This document shows, piece after piece, positions 34,623 through 45,074 of a DNA stretch of 64,000 bases. A model generated the notes under the pieces. That model was given only the letters and a program-made list of their open reading frames with translations, made no database searches and was not told where the DNA came from. Location: the NCBI RefSeq assembly GCF_009827535.1, contig NZ_WTYN01000001.1, positions 434,001-498,000 of the forward strand, in the 5' to 3' direction. The position numbers were made by a program, and so were the translations under genes. Source of the stretch: Qipengyuania oceanensis (GTDB taxonomy: Bacteria; Pseudomonadota; Alphaproteobacteria; Sphingomonadales; Sphingomonadaceae). The first letter of the stretch is position 1. Each line of letters opens with the position of its first letter.

Positions 34623-36230
34623 TCAGGCGTCCGCCAGCTTATAGTCGGAGAACCGGTCCCGCAGATCCTTCTTGGAGATCTTGCCGGTGGCGGTGTGCGG
34701 GATATCGTCGACGAATTCGACCGCGTCGGGCAACCACCACTTGGCGACCTTGTCCGACAGGAATGCGATCACGCTCTCGGCGTCGATCTCCTGGCCTTCC
34801 TTCTTGACCACGAACAGCACCGGCCGTTCGTCCCACTTGGGATGATACATGCCGACTGCCGCGGCCTCGGCAACTCCCGGATGGCCAACGGCGGCGTTCT
34901 CGAGCTCGACCGAGCTGATCCATTCGCCGCCCGACTTTATCACGTCCTTCGTGCGATCGGTCAGTTGCAGGGTGCCGTCGGGATGGATGATCCCGACGTC
35001 GCCCGTGTCGAACCAGCCGTCCGCGTTGGTCGCGTCCTCTTCCGCCTTGAAATAGCGCTTGATGACCCACGGCCCGCGCACCTGCAGCGCGCCCGAAGTC
35101 TTGCCGTCGCGCGGCAGCGGCGTGGTCATGTCGTCAAGATCGACGACGCGCAATTCGACTCCGAAGACAGGGCGACCCTGCATCGCGGTCTTGTCGACCT
35201 TCTCTTCGAAAGTGAGCTGGTCCCAGTCCCAGGTCGGGCCACCGACCGTGCCGATGGGCGAAGTTTCGGTCATGCCCCATGCGTGCTGCACGCGGGTCCC
35301 GTTCCTCATCAGCCGCTCGATCATGAAGCGCGGGCAGGCCGACCCGCCGATCGTGGCGGCCTTGAGCGGCGGCAGGTCGATGCCTTCCTTATCGCAATAC
35401 TGGAAATGCGCGAGCCACACCGTCGGAACGCCGGCGCTGTCGGTCACGCCTTCGCGCATCATCAGTTCGTGGAGAACTGCGGGCTCGTTGACGGCGGAAA
35501 AGACGAACTTGATGCCCGCCATGGCGCCGGCATAGGGCAGGCCCCAGCTTGCCGCGTGGAACATCGGCACCACCGGGAGCATCACCGACGAAGAGCTGAA
35601 ATTGAACGAGGACGGCTGCAGACCCGCCATCGCGTGCAGCACCGTGGAGCGGTGCTCGTACTGTACGCCCTTGGGATTACCGGTCGTGCCGCTGGTATAG
35701 CAGATCATGCACGGCTCGGTTTCCTCGCCGGTGACCCACTCGAAATCGCCGTCCTGCTCGCCGATCCAGTCCTCGAACGATGGCGAGTGCTCACCGGAAT
35801 CGTAGCAGATGTAATGTTCGACCGTGGTCCACTTGTCGCGCATCCGGTCGACGATCGACTGGAAAGCGGCGTCATAGCACAGGACCTTGTCCTCGGCGTG
35901 ATTGACGATGTACTCGAGCTGGTCGTCGAACAGGCGCGGATTGACGGTGTGAAGCACCCCGCCCATCCCTGCAACGCCGTACCAGCTGACCAGATGTCGC
36001 GAATGGTTCATGGCAAGGCTGGCAACCTTGTCGCCCTTGCCGAGACCAAGCGCTTGCAGCGCCTGAGCCATCTTCAGCGCATCCGTGCGGATCCCGCTCC
36101 AGGTCGTGCGGGTTTCGCTGCCATCGGCCCAGCGCGACACGATCTCGCGATTGCCGGCCTCGCGCGCGGCGTGGTCGATCACATGCGTAACACCCATGGT
36201 CCAGTCCTGCATGGCACCCAGTTTGTTCAA
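34623..36230 (-). CDS. Long/medium-chain fatty acid-CoA ligase (AlkK/FadD-like)
   Basis: The 535-residue AMP-forming ligase has [18 protein letters not shown] (about residues 180-197, P-loop), [33 protein letters not shown] and the terminal [16 protein letters not shown] with the catalytic Lys. It activates medium- to long-chain fatty acids with CoA for beta-oxidation or lipid synthesis. It lies 34 bases after dnaE on the same strand and heads a ligase-DUF1330-GNAT unit. Confidence 0.9.
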   Translation of the reverse strand: MNKLGAMQDWTMGVTHVIDHAAREAGNREIVSRWADGSETRTTWSGIRTDALKMAQALQALGLGKGDKVASLAMNHSRHLVSWYGVAGMGGVLHTVNPRLFDDQLEYIVNHAEDKVLCYDAAFQSIVDRMRDKWTTVEHYICYDSGEHSPSFEDWIGEQDGDFEWVTGEETEPCMICYTSGTTGNPKGVQYEHRSTVLHAMAGLQPSSFNFSSSSVMLPVVPMFHAASWGLPYAGAMAGIKFVFSAVNEPAVLHELMMREGVTDSAGVPTVWLAHFQYCDKEGIDLPPLKAATIGGSACPRFMIERLMRNGTRVQHAWGMTETSPIGTVGGPTWDWDQLTFEEKVDKTAMQGRPVFGVELRVVDLDDMTTPLPRDGKTSGALQVRGPWVIKRYFKAEEDATNADGWFDTGDVGIIHPDGTLQLTDRTKDVIKSGGEWISSVELENAAVGHPGVAEAAAVGMYHPKWDERPVLFVVKKEGQEIDAESVIAFLSDKVAKWWLPDAVEFVDDIPHTATGKISKKDLRDRFSDYKLADA

Positions 36231-36264
36231 GCGTCCTCTCCTTCGCCCGATTGTCAGGCCTGTT

Positions 36265-39200
36265 CTATGCGACGAGGCGCAAATGCTCGCTTCCCCGCCG
36301 CGTGGTCAGCGCCACATTGGCAAGGCCTTCGATGTTTGCCAAGCGTTCCGCGACTTCGCCATCGAGCCGGAAGTTGCGACCGAGCCGGACGGTGGGCTCT
36401 TCGCCGTTACCTGTCTTGAGGCAGAGCATGACCTCGCCCTGCCCGGGCGCGCCCGGTTCCAGCACGCTGGCGACCTCTGCAACGGCCAGCGGCGACAGCA
36501 CGTCCATCTTGAGCAGCATCCGCGCGCTGCTGGTCACCTCGGATAGCGGACGCCCGCCGCGTACCGTGATCCGGGGCGGTTCATCGGCGCTCGGGCTGTC
36601 GAGTTCGACGTTGAGCAGGATGCAGGTGCCGTCCGCCGCCCATTGTTCGAACTTTTCGACCATGCCTTCCTCGAAACACGCAGCGCTGAACTGCCCGGTG
36701 TTGTCGGAGAAATCGGCGCGCACGAAATCCTTGCCGCGCCGGGTCTTTTCGCGCCGGACGTTCTCGACCATCGCAGCCATGACCGCGGGCGTGCGGCTGC
36801 CGGCCGGCGCGCCGCCTTCCATCAGCGATGCGAAGCTGCGCGCGCCATTGGCCGAGGCGACCGCGCGGAACTGCTGGACCGGGTGGGCGGAGAAATAGAA
36901 GCCGAAGTTCTCGCGCTCCTTCGCCATCTTCTCGGCGCGCGACCAGGGTTCGGCGTCGGTCAGCCGCAACGTGTCTTCCTGCTTTTCCTCGGAAAAGAAC
37001 AGCCCCGCCTGTCCGCTCGACCGCTCACGCTCGGCATGGTCGGCGACCGCAAGCAGATGGTCGATATTGGCGAAGAGCCTGGCGCGGTTCTCGTCGATGG
37101 AATCGAGCGCTCCTGCGCAGATCAGCCCTTCGAGCTGGCGCGAGTTCATTGATCCCTTGGGCAACCGCTCGAAGAAATCCTGCAGGCTAGTGAAAGCGCC
37201 GTTGCTTTCGCGCTCGGCGACGATCGCCTCCATCGCCTTGCCCCCGACATTGCGGATCCCGGCAAGGGCGTAGCGTACCGCCAGCCCATGGTCGGTTTCC
37301 TCGACCGTGAAATCGGAACGCGAGGCGTTCACGTCCGGCGGCGCGATTTCCACGGGTCCGCCCTGCGCGACCGGATAGCGCCGTGCATCGTCGACGAAGA
37401 TGGCGAGCTTTTCCGACTGGTGCATGTCGAAGCACATCGACGCGGCGTAGAATTCGTGCGGGTAATGCGTCTTGAGCCAGGCTGTCTGGTAGGCAAGGAG
37501 CGCGTAGGCGGCCGCGTGGCTCTTGTTGAAACCGTAGCCGGCGAACTTGTCGATCAAGTCGAACAGCTCGTTCGCCTGCTTCCTGTCGATCCCCGAAACT
37601 TCCTTGCAGCCATCGACGAAGCGCTGGCGCTGCGCGTCCATTTCGGCCTGAACCTTCTTGCCCATCGCGCGGCGCAACAGGTCGGCATCGCCGAGCGAAT
37701 AGCCGGCGAGTATCTGCGCGGCCTGCATCACCTGTTCCTGGTAGACGAAAATACCGTAGGTCTCGGCGAGGATACCCTCGAGCCTCGGGTGCGGATACTC
37801 GATCGCGACCTCGCCCGCCTTGCGTTTTCCGAACAGCGGGATGTTGTCCATAGGACCCGGCCGATAGAGCGAGACGAGCGCGATGATGTCTTCGAACTTG
37901 GTGGGCTTCACCGCGGTCAGCGTGCGCCGCATTCCTTCCGATTCCAGCTGGAACACGCCGACGGTATTGCCCGATTTCATCAGGTCGTAGACGGTCGCAT
38001 CGTCGAGCGGCAAGCGATCGAGATCGATCGAAACCCCGCGCGCCTCGAGCAGGTCGACGGCCTTGCGCAGGACAGACAGCGTCTTCAGGCCGAGGAAGTC
38101 GAACTTGACCAAGCCCGAGCTCTCGACGTGCTTCATGTCGAACTGGGTGACCGGGATGTCCGATCGCGGATCGCGATAAAGCGGGACCAGCTGGTCGAGC
38201 GGGCGATCGCCGATCACCACGCCGGCGGCGTGGGTCGAGCTGTTGCGCGGGAACCCCTCAAGCTGCATCGCGAGGTCGATCAGCCGCCTGACCTCGTTGT
38301 CGTTGTCGTATTCGCGCTTGAACTCGGCCACGCCGTTCAGCGCGCGCGGCAGGGTCCACGGATCGGTCGGATGGTTCGGCACCATTTTGCACAGCCGGTC
38401 CACGTGGCCGTAGCTCATCTGCAGGATGCGACCGCAATCGCGCAGCACGGCACGGGCCTTGAGCTTACCGAACGTAATGATCTGGGCGACGTGATCGCTG
38501 CCGTACTTGGCCTGCACGTACCGGATCACTTCGCCGCGGCGCGTTTCGCAGAAGTCGATGTCGAAGTCCGGCATCGAAACACGCTCGGGATTGAGGAATC
38601 GCTCGAACAGCAGGCCCAGCCTGATCGGATCGAGATCCGTGATCGTCAGTGCCCAGGCGACGAGGCTGCCGGCGCCGGACCCGCGCCCCGGCCCGACCGG
38701 GATGCCGTTGTCCTTCGCCCATTTGATGAAATCGGCAACGATCAGGAAGTAGCCGGGGAAGCCCATCTGGTTGATGATCCCGATCTCGTACTCGAGCCGG
38801 TCGTCGTATATCTTGCGCTCGTCGGCGCTCAGCTCGCCATAGGGCGCAAGACGCAGGTCTAGGCCCTTGCGCGAATCCTGTGCCAGCGCCCTCGCCTCGC
38901 CCTCGAGATCGCCGGCAAGGCTCGGCAGGATGGGATCGCGATATGGCGGTGCGAACGCAGTCCGCTGCGCGATGACGAGAGTGTTCGCGGTCGCCTCGGG
39001 CAGATCGTCGAACAATTCCTCCATCATCTTGGCCGACTTGACCCAGGCGTCCGGATTGGAGCGCGCGCGGTCCTCGTTATCGACATGGGTGGAAGCGGCA
39101 ATGCAGAGCATCGCGTCATGCGCCTCGCTCATGTGCGGTTCGGCGAAATTCGCGGGATTGGTCGCCACCAGCGGCAGATCGCGCGCATATGCGAGATCGA

Positions 39201-39774
39201 CCAGCGCATGTTCGGCGGCTTCCTCCACCGGATTGTGACGCCGCGCCAGTTCCACATACAGACGGCCAGGAAACAAACGTTCGAGTTCGGCCAGCACCGC
39301 TTCAGCATGCCTGTGTTGCTGTTCGGCGAGCAGCTTCGTCACCCCGCCTTCGCTCGCCCCGGTCAGCGCAATCAGGCCGTCGGTCCGTCCCTGTAGATCG
39401 GCCAGCCTGATATGCGGATCAAGCTCGAGCGGGCGTTCGAGATGCGCCTTGCTGACCAGATGGCAGAGGTTGTCGTAGCCTTCCTCGTTCTGCGCATAGA
39501 GCGGGAGGTAGTCGACCGGCGGCAGATCCCCGCCGCCGCCATGCTCGGCCTCGCGTGCCACGCCCAGCAGCGTGCCGATGATCGGCTGCACGCCTTCGTC
39601 CTTGCACGCCTTGGCGAACATGACCGCGCCGTAGAGCCCGTTGCGGTCGGCAATCGCGATCGCGGGAAAGCCGCGTTCCCTGGCAAGCTTGGCAATGCCC
39701 TTGGGGTCGATCGCCCCTTCGAGCATCGAGTAGGAGGAAAGGACGCGCAGCGGAACGAAGGGAGCGAAAGCCAT
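36265..39774 (-). CDS. dnaE: DNA polymerase III alpha subunit
   Basis: This is the replicative polymerase subunit. The 1169-residue protein has an N-terminal PHP domain (about 1-260). The catalytic aspartates are in PDFDIDFCETRRGE near residue 401, as in E. coli. The fingers, tandem HhH region and a C-terminal OB domain (ITVRGGRPLSEV) follow. In the PHP motif the sequence reads LRVLSSYSML where E. coli has LRVHSDYSMI, so key metal ligands are missing and PHP nuclease activity is unlikely. I chose the ATG at 39774 (MAFAPFVPLRV); the earlier GTG at 39810 is less likely. It is DnaE1 by its length and PHP type. Confidence 0.96.
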   Translation of the reverse strand: MAFAPFVPLRVLSSYSMLEGAIDPKGIAKLARERGFPAIAIADRNGLYGAVMFAKACKDEGVQPIIGTLLGVAREAEHGGGGDLPPVDYLPLYAQNEEGYDNLCHLVSKAHLERPLELDPHIRLADLQGRTDGLIALTGASEGGVTKLLAEQQHRHAEAVLAELERLFPGRLYVELARRHNPVEEAAEHALVDLAYARDLPLVATNPANFAEPHMSEAHDAMLCIAASTHVDNEDRARSNPDAWVKSAKMMEELFDDLPEATANTLVIAQRTAFAPPYRDPILPSLAGDLEGEARALAQDSRKGLDLRLAPYGELSADERKIYDDRLEYEIGIINQMGFPGYFLIVADFIKWAKDNGIPVGPGRGSGAGSLVAWALTITDLDPIRLGLLFERFLNPERVSMPDFDIDFCETRRGEVIRYVQAKYGSDHVAQIITFGKLKARAVLRDCGRILQMSYGHVDRLCKMVPNHPTDPWTLPRALNGVAEFKREYDNDNEVRRLIDLAMQLEGFPRNSSTHAAGVVIGDRPLDQLVPLYRDPRSDIPVTQFDMKHVESSGLVKFDFLGLKTLSVLRKAVDLLEARGVSIDLDRLPLDDATVYDLMKSGNTVGVFQLESEGMRRTLTAVKPTKFEDIIALVSLYRPGPMDNIPLFGKRKAGEVAIEYPHPRLEGILAETYGIFVYQEQVMQAAQILAGYSLGDADLLRRAMGKKVQAEMDAQRQRFVDGCKEVSGIDRKQANELFDLIDKFAGYGFNKSHAAAYALLAYQTAWLKTHYPHEFYAASMCFDMHQSEKLAIFVDDARRYPVAQGGPVEIAPPDVNASRSDFTVEETDHGLAVRYALAGIRNVGGKAMEAIVAERESNGAFTSLQDFFERLPKGSMNSRQLEGLICAGALDSIDENRARLFANIDHLLAVADHAERERSSGQAGLFFSEEKQEDTLRLTDAEPWSRAEKMAKERENFGFYFSAHPVQQFRAVASANGARSFASLMEGGAPAGSRTPAVMAAMVENVRREKTRRGKDFVRADFSDNTGQFSAACFEEGMVEKFEQWAADGTCILLNVELDSPSADEPPRITVRGGRPLSEVTSSARMLLKMDVLSPLAVAEVASVLEPGAPGQGEVMLCLKTGNGEEPTVRLGRNFRLDGEVAERLANIEGLANVALTTRRGSEHLRLVA

Positions 39775-39851
39775 GCGCGCAATATGCGAAGTTCGCGCGC
39801 GATTCTCCACCTCTGGCTGCCGTCAATTCTCCACAGCGGGCGAATATTTCG

Positions 39852-40331
39852 TCAGAGAAGCTTTTCGATGTCCTTGGCGATCCGTGCGGGCGTATCCTGC
39901 GGGGCGTAGCGCTTCACCACATTGCCCTCGCGATCGACGAGGAACTTGGTGAAGTTCCACTTGATCGCCTTGGAGCCCATCAGGCCGGGCGCTTCGCCCT
40001 TCATCCAGTCGAACAGCGGGCTGGCATCGTCGCCGTTGACGTCGACCTTCTCCATCAGCGGGAAGGTAACGCGGAAGTTCACCTTGCAGAACTCGGCGAT
40101 CTCGTCGGCATTGCCCGGTTCCTGCGCCCCGAACTGGTTGCACGGGAAGCCGAGCACTTCGAAGCCCTTGTCGGCATAATCCTGGTAGAGCTTCTCGAGC
40201 CCGTCGTACTGAGGTGTGAAACCGCATTTGCTGGCCGTATTCACCACAAGCAGCACCTTGCCGAGCTTGTCCGACAGATCGACTTCCTCGCCCCGGTTCG
40301 AAGTCACGGTGAAATCGGCGATAGTCGTCAT
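39852..40331 (-). CDS. Glutathione peroxidase
   Basis: This 159-residue thiol peroxidase of the Cys-GPx type reduces hydrogen and lipid peroxides in the cytoplasm or periplasmic face. The tetrad is visible: Cys in [12 protein letters not shown] (about residue 36), Gln in [12 protein letters not shown], and Trp/Asn in [11 protein letters not shown]. The FPCNQF Cys is the likely resolving residue. The start overlaps the lolD stop (ATGA), so it is made with the Lol transporter, perhaps as envelope protection. Confidence 0.92.
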   Translation of the reverse strand: MTTIADFTVTSNRGEEVDLSDKLGKVLLVVNTASKCGFTPQYDGLEKLYQDYADKGFEVLGFPCNQFGAQEPGNADEIAEFCKVNFRVTFPLMEKVDVNGDDASPLFDWMKGEAPGLMGSKAIKWNFTKFLVDREGNVVKRYAPQDTPARIAKDIEKLL

Positions 40332-41023
40332 GCGTCTGCCTTCCCTTGATGCTGCAAGCGCCCTTCGTGCAAGCGTACCACCCGGTCCATCCTTGCAGCG
40401 AGACGCTCGTTATGCGTTGCGACGAGAGCGGCGCTTCCTTCCCCGCGAACGAGCGAAAGAAACTCCGCGAAGACGCGGTCCGAAGTCGCCTCGTCCAGAT
40501 TGCCGGTAGGCTCGTCCGCCAGCACCAGTTCGGGCCGGTTGGCAAGCGCCCGGGCTACCGCGACGCGTTGCTGCTCGCCGCCCGACAGCTGGCTCGGCCG
40601 GTGGTCGAGCCGCTGCGCGAGGCCGAGCGCAGTCAGCAGTTCAGCGGCCCGATCTTCGGCCGTCGCGCGAGCGCGGCCTGCTACCAGCTGGGGTAGGACC
40701 ACGTTCTCGATCGCGTTGAAATCGGGCAGCAGGTGATGGAACTGGTAGACAAAGCCCATGTGATTGCGGCGAAGCTCCGTGCGGCCGGACGCATCGAGCG
40801 TTTCCGCATCGGTCCCCGAGATGGCGATATTACCGCCAAACCCGCCTTCGAGCAGACCGACGGCCTGGAGCAGGGTCGACTTACCCGAGCCCGACGGCCC
40901 GAGCAGCGCGACGATCTCGCCCCGGTTGATGTCGAGATCCACGCCGCGCAGCACGTCGATCCGGACGCCGCCCTGCTCGAAACTGCGGGTCAGCCCACGC
41001 AGGCGTACGACAGGACTATTCAT
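40328..41023 (-). CDS. lolD: Lipoprotein-releasing ABC transporter ATP-binding protein
   Basis: LolD powers release of outer-membrane lipoproteins from the inner membrane to LolA. The 231-residue ATPase has Walker [15 protein letters not shown] (about residues 39-52), [14 protein letters not shown] (Q-loop, LolD-typical), signature [16 protein letters not shown], Walker [14 protein letters not shown] and switch THNERL. The start is the ATG at 41023, which overlaps the end of the permease gene by eight bases. Confidence 0.94.
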   Translation of the reverse strand: MNSPVVRLRGLTRSFEQGGVRIDVLRGVDLDINRGEIVALLGPSGSGKSTLLQAVGLLEGGFGGNIAISGTDAETLDASGRTELRRNHMGFVYQFHHLLPDFNAIENVVLPQLVAGRARATAEDRAAELLTALGLAQRLDHRPSQLSGGEQQRVAVARALANRPELVLADEPTGNLDEATSDRVFAEFLSLVRGEGSAALVATHNERLAARMDRVVRLHEGRLQHQGKADA

Positions 41024-42257
41024 AGCGAAGCACCTGTACCGGATCGGTGCTCGACGCCTTGAACGCCGGGTAAAGCGTCGCAAGGAAGCTCATCACCAGC
41101 GCCAGCGCCGCGATCCCGACGACTTCGAGCGGATCGGTTCGCGAAGGCAGGGTGGAAAGGAAGCGGATCGACGGATCCCACAGGTTCTGCCCCGTGACGA
41201 CCTCGATCAAACGCACGATGCCCTGCCGGAAATAGAGCACAATGAAGCCCAGGATCAGGCCGGCGAACGTGCCGATCGCGCCAACCGTGAAGCCGGTGGT
41301 GACGAAGATCTTGAGCAGGCTCTTCCGGGTCGCCCCCATCGTTCGCATGATGGCGATGTCGCGCGTTTTGGCGCGCACCAGCATGACCAGCGAGGACAGG
41401 ATGTTGAACGCGGCCACCACGACCATGAAGCTGAGCGCGAAGAACATCGCCACCCGCTCCACCTGGAGCGCCTCGAACAGGGTCGCGTTGATCGTCTTCC
41501 AGTCGGAGACTACCGCCCTGCCCGACAAGCGCGCCTCTACCGGCGCGAGGATTTCCTCGACCCTATCGGGATCGGTCACCTTGACTTCGATCATGCCGAC
41601 CGTGTCGCCGATCAGCAGCAGCGTCTGGGCATCTTCCATCGGCATGACGACGAAGGACTGGTCGTAATCGTAGATACCCACTTCGAAGATCGCGGCCACG
41701 CGGTAGCCGATCTGGCGCGGGACCGTACCGAACGGGGTCGAGCGGCCTTGCGGATTGATGATCGTGATCGTGTCACCGACACGCGCGCCGATGTTTTCGG
41801 CAAGCCTCGCGCCGATCGCGACATTGCTCGCACCGGCCTGCAGTTCGCCCAGGTTTCCGAAGACGACCTTGTCCTTCAGATCGTCGATGTCGCGCTGGAC
41901 GTTGCCGCGCACGAGCACTGCCTCGACCCGGCCGTTGAAACTGGCGAGCAAGGGCTGCTCGATGAGCGGCGATGCGCTTACGACATCGGGCGTCTCGCGG
42001 ATCTCGTTGAGGACATTTTCCCAGTCGTCGAGCCGGCCGCCGTACGCCTGGACGATGGCGTGGCCGTTCAGACCTACGATCTTGTCGAGCAGTTCGGCCC
42101 GGAAGCCGTTCATGACACTCATGACGATGACCAGCATCGCAACCGAGAGCATGACGACGCCCACCGAAATGCCCGCAACGAGCGCGATGAAGGCCTCGCC
42201 CCTGCCCGGAAGCAGGTAACGTTTTGCAATCGTCCATTCGAACGGGGAAAGTATCAA
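41016..42257 (-). CDS. Lipoprotein-releasing ABC transporter permease (LolC/LolE)
   Basis: The 413-residue inner-membrane permease has an N-terminal helix ([20 protein letters not shown]), a periplasmic MacB-like domain of about 200 residues, then three C-terminal helices with the conserved [20 protein letters not shown] coupling loop. Alphaproteobacteria often have one such permease instead of LolC plus LolE, and only one is seen here. I infer a TTG start at 42257, giving [20 protein letters not shown] at the N-terminus; an in-frame start at 42317 would add 20 unlikely residues. It is first of permease-lolD-gpx. Confidence 0.88.
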   Translation of the reverse strand: MILSPFEWTIAKRYLLPGRGEAFIALVAGISVGVVMLSVAMLVIVMSVMNGFRAELLDKIVGLNGHAIVQAYGGRLDDWENVLNEIRETPDVVSASPLIEQPLLASFNGRVEAVLVRGNVQRDIDDLKDKVVFGNLGELQAGASNVAIGARLAENIGARVGDTITIINPQGRSTPFGTVPRQIGYRVAAIFEVGIYDYDQSFVVMPMEDAQTLLLIGDTVGMIEVKVTDPDRVEEILAPVEARLSGRAVVSDWKTINATLFEALQVERVAMFFALSFMVVVAAFNILSSLVMLVRAKTRDIAIMRTMGATRKSLLKIFVTTGFTVGAIGTFAGLILGFIVLYFRQGIVRLIEVVTGQNLWDPSIRFLSTLPSRTDPLEVVGIAALALVMSFLATLYPAFKASSTDPVQVLRYE

Positions 42258-42415
42258 GACTTGCTCTGCATGATTGATGCGTGGCGTCGCCTTACGGAGA
42301 GCGCGCAGTGCGCGCAACGCGAAAAGCGGGCGCAGCCTGCCGCTCGGCCCTTGTAATCGACCTGCAACATCGCCATTGACCGGGCCAATCAGCGCAGCAT
42401 CGGGCCGGCCCAGCC

Positions 42416-43888
42416 ATGAACCTCACGCATCCGTTTCTAGACGTCGACGGCGACAAGCTGCGCGAGGAATGCGGTGTGTTCGGCGCAATCAATGCGCCCG
42501 ACGCCGCGGCGCTGACCGCGCTGGGCCTCCACGCGCTCCAGCATCGCGGGCAGGAAGCGGCCGGCATCACCAGTTTCGACGGTGCGGAATTCTTTTCCCG
42601 GCGCGGCATCGGCCACGTGGCGGAAAACTTCTCGTCCAGCGAAGCGATCGCCGAACTTCCGGGCTTCATGGCCGCGGGCCATGTCCGCTATTCGACGACA
42701 GGCGGCTCCGGCCTCCGAAACGTGCAGCCGCTTTATGCAGACCTTGCATCCGGCGGTTTTGCCGTCGCGCACAACGGCAATATCTCGAACGCGGCCACCC
42801 TGCGCGAGGAACTTGTCGGTCGCGGTGCGATCTTCCAGTCGACTTCCGACACGGAGGTCATCATCCACCTCGTCGCGACGAGCCGCTATCCGACAATGAT
42901 CGATCGCTTCGTCGACGCGCTGCGCATGGTCGAAGGTGCCTATTCGCTCGTCGTGATGACGCCGGAAGGCATGATCGCCTGCCGCGACCCGTTGGGGATC
43001 CGCCCGCTCGTGATGGGCCGCATCGGCGATGCCACGGTGTTCGCCAGCGAGAGCGTCGCTTTCGACGTGTGCGGCGCCGACTTCATCCGCCAGGTCGAGC
43101 CCGGTGAGCTCATCCGCGTTGATTTCGACGGAGAGATCCAGTCGCTCCGGCCCTTCGGGACGCACCGCCCGCGCCCCTGCATTTTCGAACACGTCTATTT
43201 CAGCCGCCCCGATTCGATCTTCGACGGCCGCTCGGTCTATTCGGCGCGCAAGGCGATCGGCCAGGAACTGGCCAAGGAAAGCCCGGCGGATGTCGACCTG
43301 GTCGTACCGGTCCCCGACAGCGGGGTACCGGCAGCCATCGGTTATGCGCAGGAATCGGGCGTTCCGTTCGAGCTCGGCATCATCCGGTCCCATTATGTCG
43401 GCCGCACTTTCATCCAGCCATCCGACAGCGCGCGTCATTCGGGCGTGCGGCGCAAGCACAACGCGAACCGCGGCCTGGTCGAAGGAAAGCGCATCGTTCT
43501 CATCGACGATTCGATCGTCCGCGGCACGACAAGCATGAAGATCGTGCAGATGATGCGCGATGCCGGTGCCCGCGAAGTGCATTTCCGTGTCGCCAGTCCG
43601 CCGACCGCGCACAGCTGCTATTATGGCGTAGATACGCCGGAGCGTTCGAAACTGCTTGCCGCGCGCATGGATGTCGAGCCGATGCGGGAATTCATCAAGG
43701 CCGACAGCCTCGCCTTCGTCTCGATCGACGGGCTTTATCGCGCGGTCGGCAGCGAGAAGCGCAACTCTTCGTGCCCGCAATTCTGCGATGCCTGCTTTAC
43801 CGGCGAATATCCGACGTCGCTTACCGATCTCAACCAGCAGGTCGAAGGCAACGCTCAACTATCATTCCCCGTACACAAGGTCGCCTGA
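42416..43888 (+). CDS. purF: Amidophosphoribosyltransferase
   Basis: First committed step of purine synthesis: PRPP plus glutamine gives phosphoribosylamine. The 490-residue protein has the nucleophile Cys in REECGVFGAIN after a propeptide of about 18 residues (MNLTHPFLDVDGDKLREE). The glutaminase segment is VAHNGNISNA, and the PRPP loop is IVLIDDSIVRGTTS (about residues 360-373). C-terminal cysteines in SSCPQFCDACF fit an iron-sulfur form. TTGACCG at 42376 is a candidate -35, implying a very short leader; no clear Shine-Dalgarno is seen. The stop overlaps the SDR start (TGATG). Confidence 0.95.
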   Translation: MNLTHPFLDVDGDKLREECGVFGAINAPDAAALTALGLHALQHRGQEAAGITSFDGAEFFSRRGIGHVAENFSSSEAIAELPGFMAAGHVRYSTTGGSGLRNVQPLYADLASGGFAVAHNGNISNAATLREELVGRGAIFQSTSDTEVIIHLVATSRYPTMIDRFVDALRMVEGAYSLVVMTPEGMIACRDPLGIRPLVMGRIGDATVFASESVAFDVCGADFIRQVEPGELIRVDFDGEIQSLRPFGTHRPRPCIFEHVYFSRPDSIFDGRSVYSARKAIGQELAKESPADVDLVVPVPDSGVPAAIGYAQESGVPFELGIIRSHYVGRTFIQPSDSARHSGVRRKHNANRGLVEGKRIVLIDDSIVRGTTSMKIVQMMRDAGAREVHFRVASPPTAHSCYYGVDTPERSKLLAARMDVEPMREFIKADSLAFVSIDGLYRAVGSEKRNSSCPQFCDACFTGEYPTSLTDLNQQVEGNAQLSFPVHKVA

Positions 43889-44610
43889 TGTCCGTCGAAA
43901 AGCCATTCGAAGGGCGGCTTGCGCTCGTCGCGGGAGCGAGCAAGGGAATTGGCGCGGCCACGGCCAAGGCCCTGGCCGCAGCGGGCGCGCACGTCGTGCT
44001 GACCGGTCGTGACGTCAAGGCGCTCGAAGCGGTCGAAGACGAGATCCACGATGCGGGCGGAAATTCCACGATCGCGCCGCTCGATCTGACGGAGCCCGAT
44101 GCCATCGCGCGGCTGGCCAATGCGATTGCCGGGCGTTGGGAGAAACTGGATTTCCTCGTCCTGTCAGCAGCTTATCTACCACACCTCACACCGGTTACGC
44201 AGATCGACGGCAAGCAGTTCAGCCAGGCAATCACGACGAACCTGATCGCTCCGCAGGCCCTTCTCGCCGCCTTCGATCCGATGTTGAAGCGCGCCGATGC
44301 CGCGCGCGTCATCGGGCTCACGAGCAGTATCGGTACGAGCCCCCGGCCCTACTGGTCTGCCTATGCGACCACCAAGGCGGCGTTCGAAAACCTGCTCGAC
44401 AGCTATGCCGAGGAAGTCGAGCGCATCTCGAAAGTGCGGGTCGCGATCCTCGATCCCGGGGCGACGCGCACCGAAATGCGGGCAAAGGCCTATCCCGGCG
44501 AAGATCCGCAAAGCGTGAAGTCGCCCGACGTCGTCGCGGCTCGCATTTTCCAGCTGTTACGGCAGGACTTCGAGACCCGCTATCGCGAGCGCGTGGTTAA
44601 TCCCGCTTAA
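43888..44610 (+). CDS. SDR family oxidoreductase
   Basis: This 240-residue classical short-chain dehydrogenase has the NAD(P) motif LVAGASKGIGAATAKAL (about residues 13-29), LVLSAAY where most have NNAG, and catalytic residues TSSIG and YATTK (Tyr-x3-Lys). The Rossmann loop TGRD with a basic residue suggests NADP. It resembles the YciK-type SDRs. The substrate is unknown. It is translationally coupled to purF through TGATG. Confidence 0.85.
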   Translation: MSVEKPFEGRLALVAGASKGIGAATAKALAAAGAHVVLTGRDVKALEAVEDEIHDAGGNSTIAPLDLTEPDAIARLANAIAGRWEKLDFLVLSAAYLPHLTPVTQIDGKQFSQAITTNLIAPQALLAAFDPMLKRADAARVIGLTSSIGTSPRPYWSAYATTKAAFENLLDSYAEEVERISKVRVAILDPGATRTEMRAKAYPGEDPQSVKSPDVVAARIFQLLRQDFETRYRERVVNPA

Positions 44611-44618
44611 CCGTGTCC

Positions 44619-44636
44619 GGTGACGTTGCGGTCACC
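44619..44636 (+). terminator. Possible hairpin terminator after purF-SDR
   Basis: GGTGAC (44619-44624) and GTCACC (44631-44636) form a 6 bp stem with a 6-base loop, eight bases past the SDR stop. Only ATTT follows, so if it terminates it is weak. Confidence 0.3.
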
Positions 44637-44725
44637 ATTTCGCGTCATTCGTGCGTAGTCGTATCTCGTCAGCGCTTCGAAAGCCTGACCGATGCGATAG
44701 GGATAATCACGCAGGGGAACGCACC

Positions 44726-45067
44726 GTGACATCATCGACCCAGTACCGCTATGAAGTCGCCGCGCAGGAAGACCGCTGCGCTCCGCGCGTGAAGCTGACG
44801 ATCCCGGGCCAGCTGCGCGCTTCGGGCGGACGGGCGTTCCAGACCGTCGTTCACGATCTCTCGATCTCCGGCTTTTCGGCATCGGCGATCAGCCGGATGC
44901 ACGATGGGCAGCTTTGCTGGCTTACCTTGCCAGGGCTCGAATCCCTCCAGGCCCAGGTCGTCTGGTGGGACAATTGCCAGGTCGGTTGTGCGTTTTCAGA
45001 GTTGCTGAACCCGGTCGTGCACGAGAACATTCTCGCACGCTACTCAGGCCAGGGTGCCTACCGCTAA
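44726..45067 (+). CDS. PilZ domain protein
   Basis: This 113-residue single PilZ domain is a likely c-di-GMP receptor. The two ligand motifs are visible: DRCAPRVKLTI (RxxxR, about residues 16-20) and HDLSISGFSAS (DxSxxG). The rest is a beta barrel with WWDNCQVGCAFSELL at its end. The start is GTG at 44726 with GGGGA eight bases upstream. No partner domain is fused, so it would act through protein contacts, for example on motility or polysaccharide secretion. Convergent with the serine hydrolase. Confidence 0.85.
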   Translation: MTSSTQYRYEVAAQEDRCAPRVKLTIPGQLRASGGRAFQTVVHDLSISGFSASAISRMHDGQLCWLTLPGLESLQAQVVWWDNCQVGCAFSELLNPVVHENILARYSGQGAYR

Positions 45068-45074
45068 GCCGGAA

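Noticed and set aside
39791-39805. GTTC-N7-ATTC before dnaE as an SOS box
   Set aside because: One mismatch in a conserved half-site, and dnaE1 is not usually LexA-controlled; chance is likely in this sequence context.
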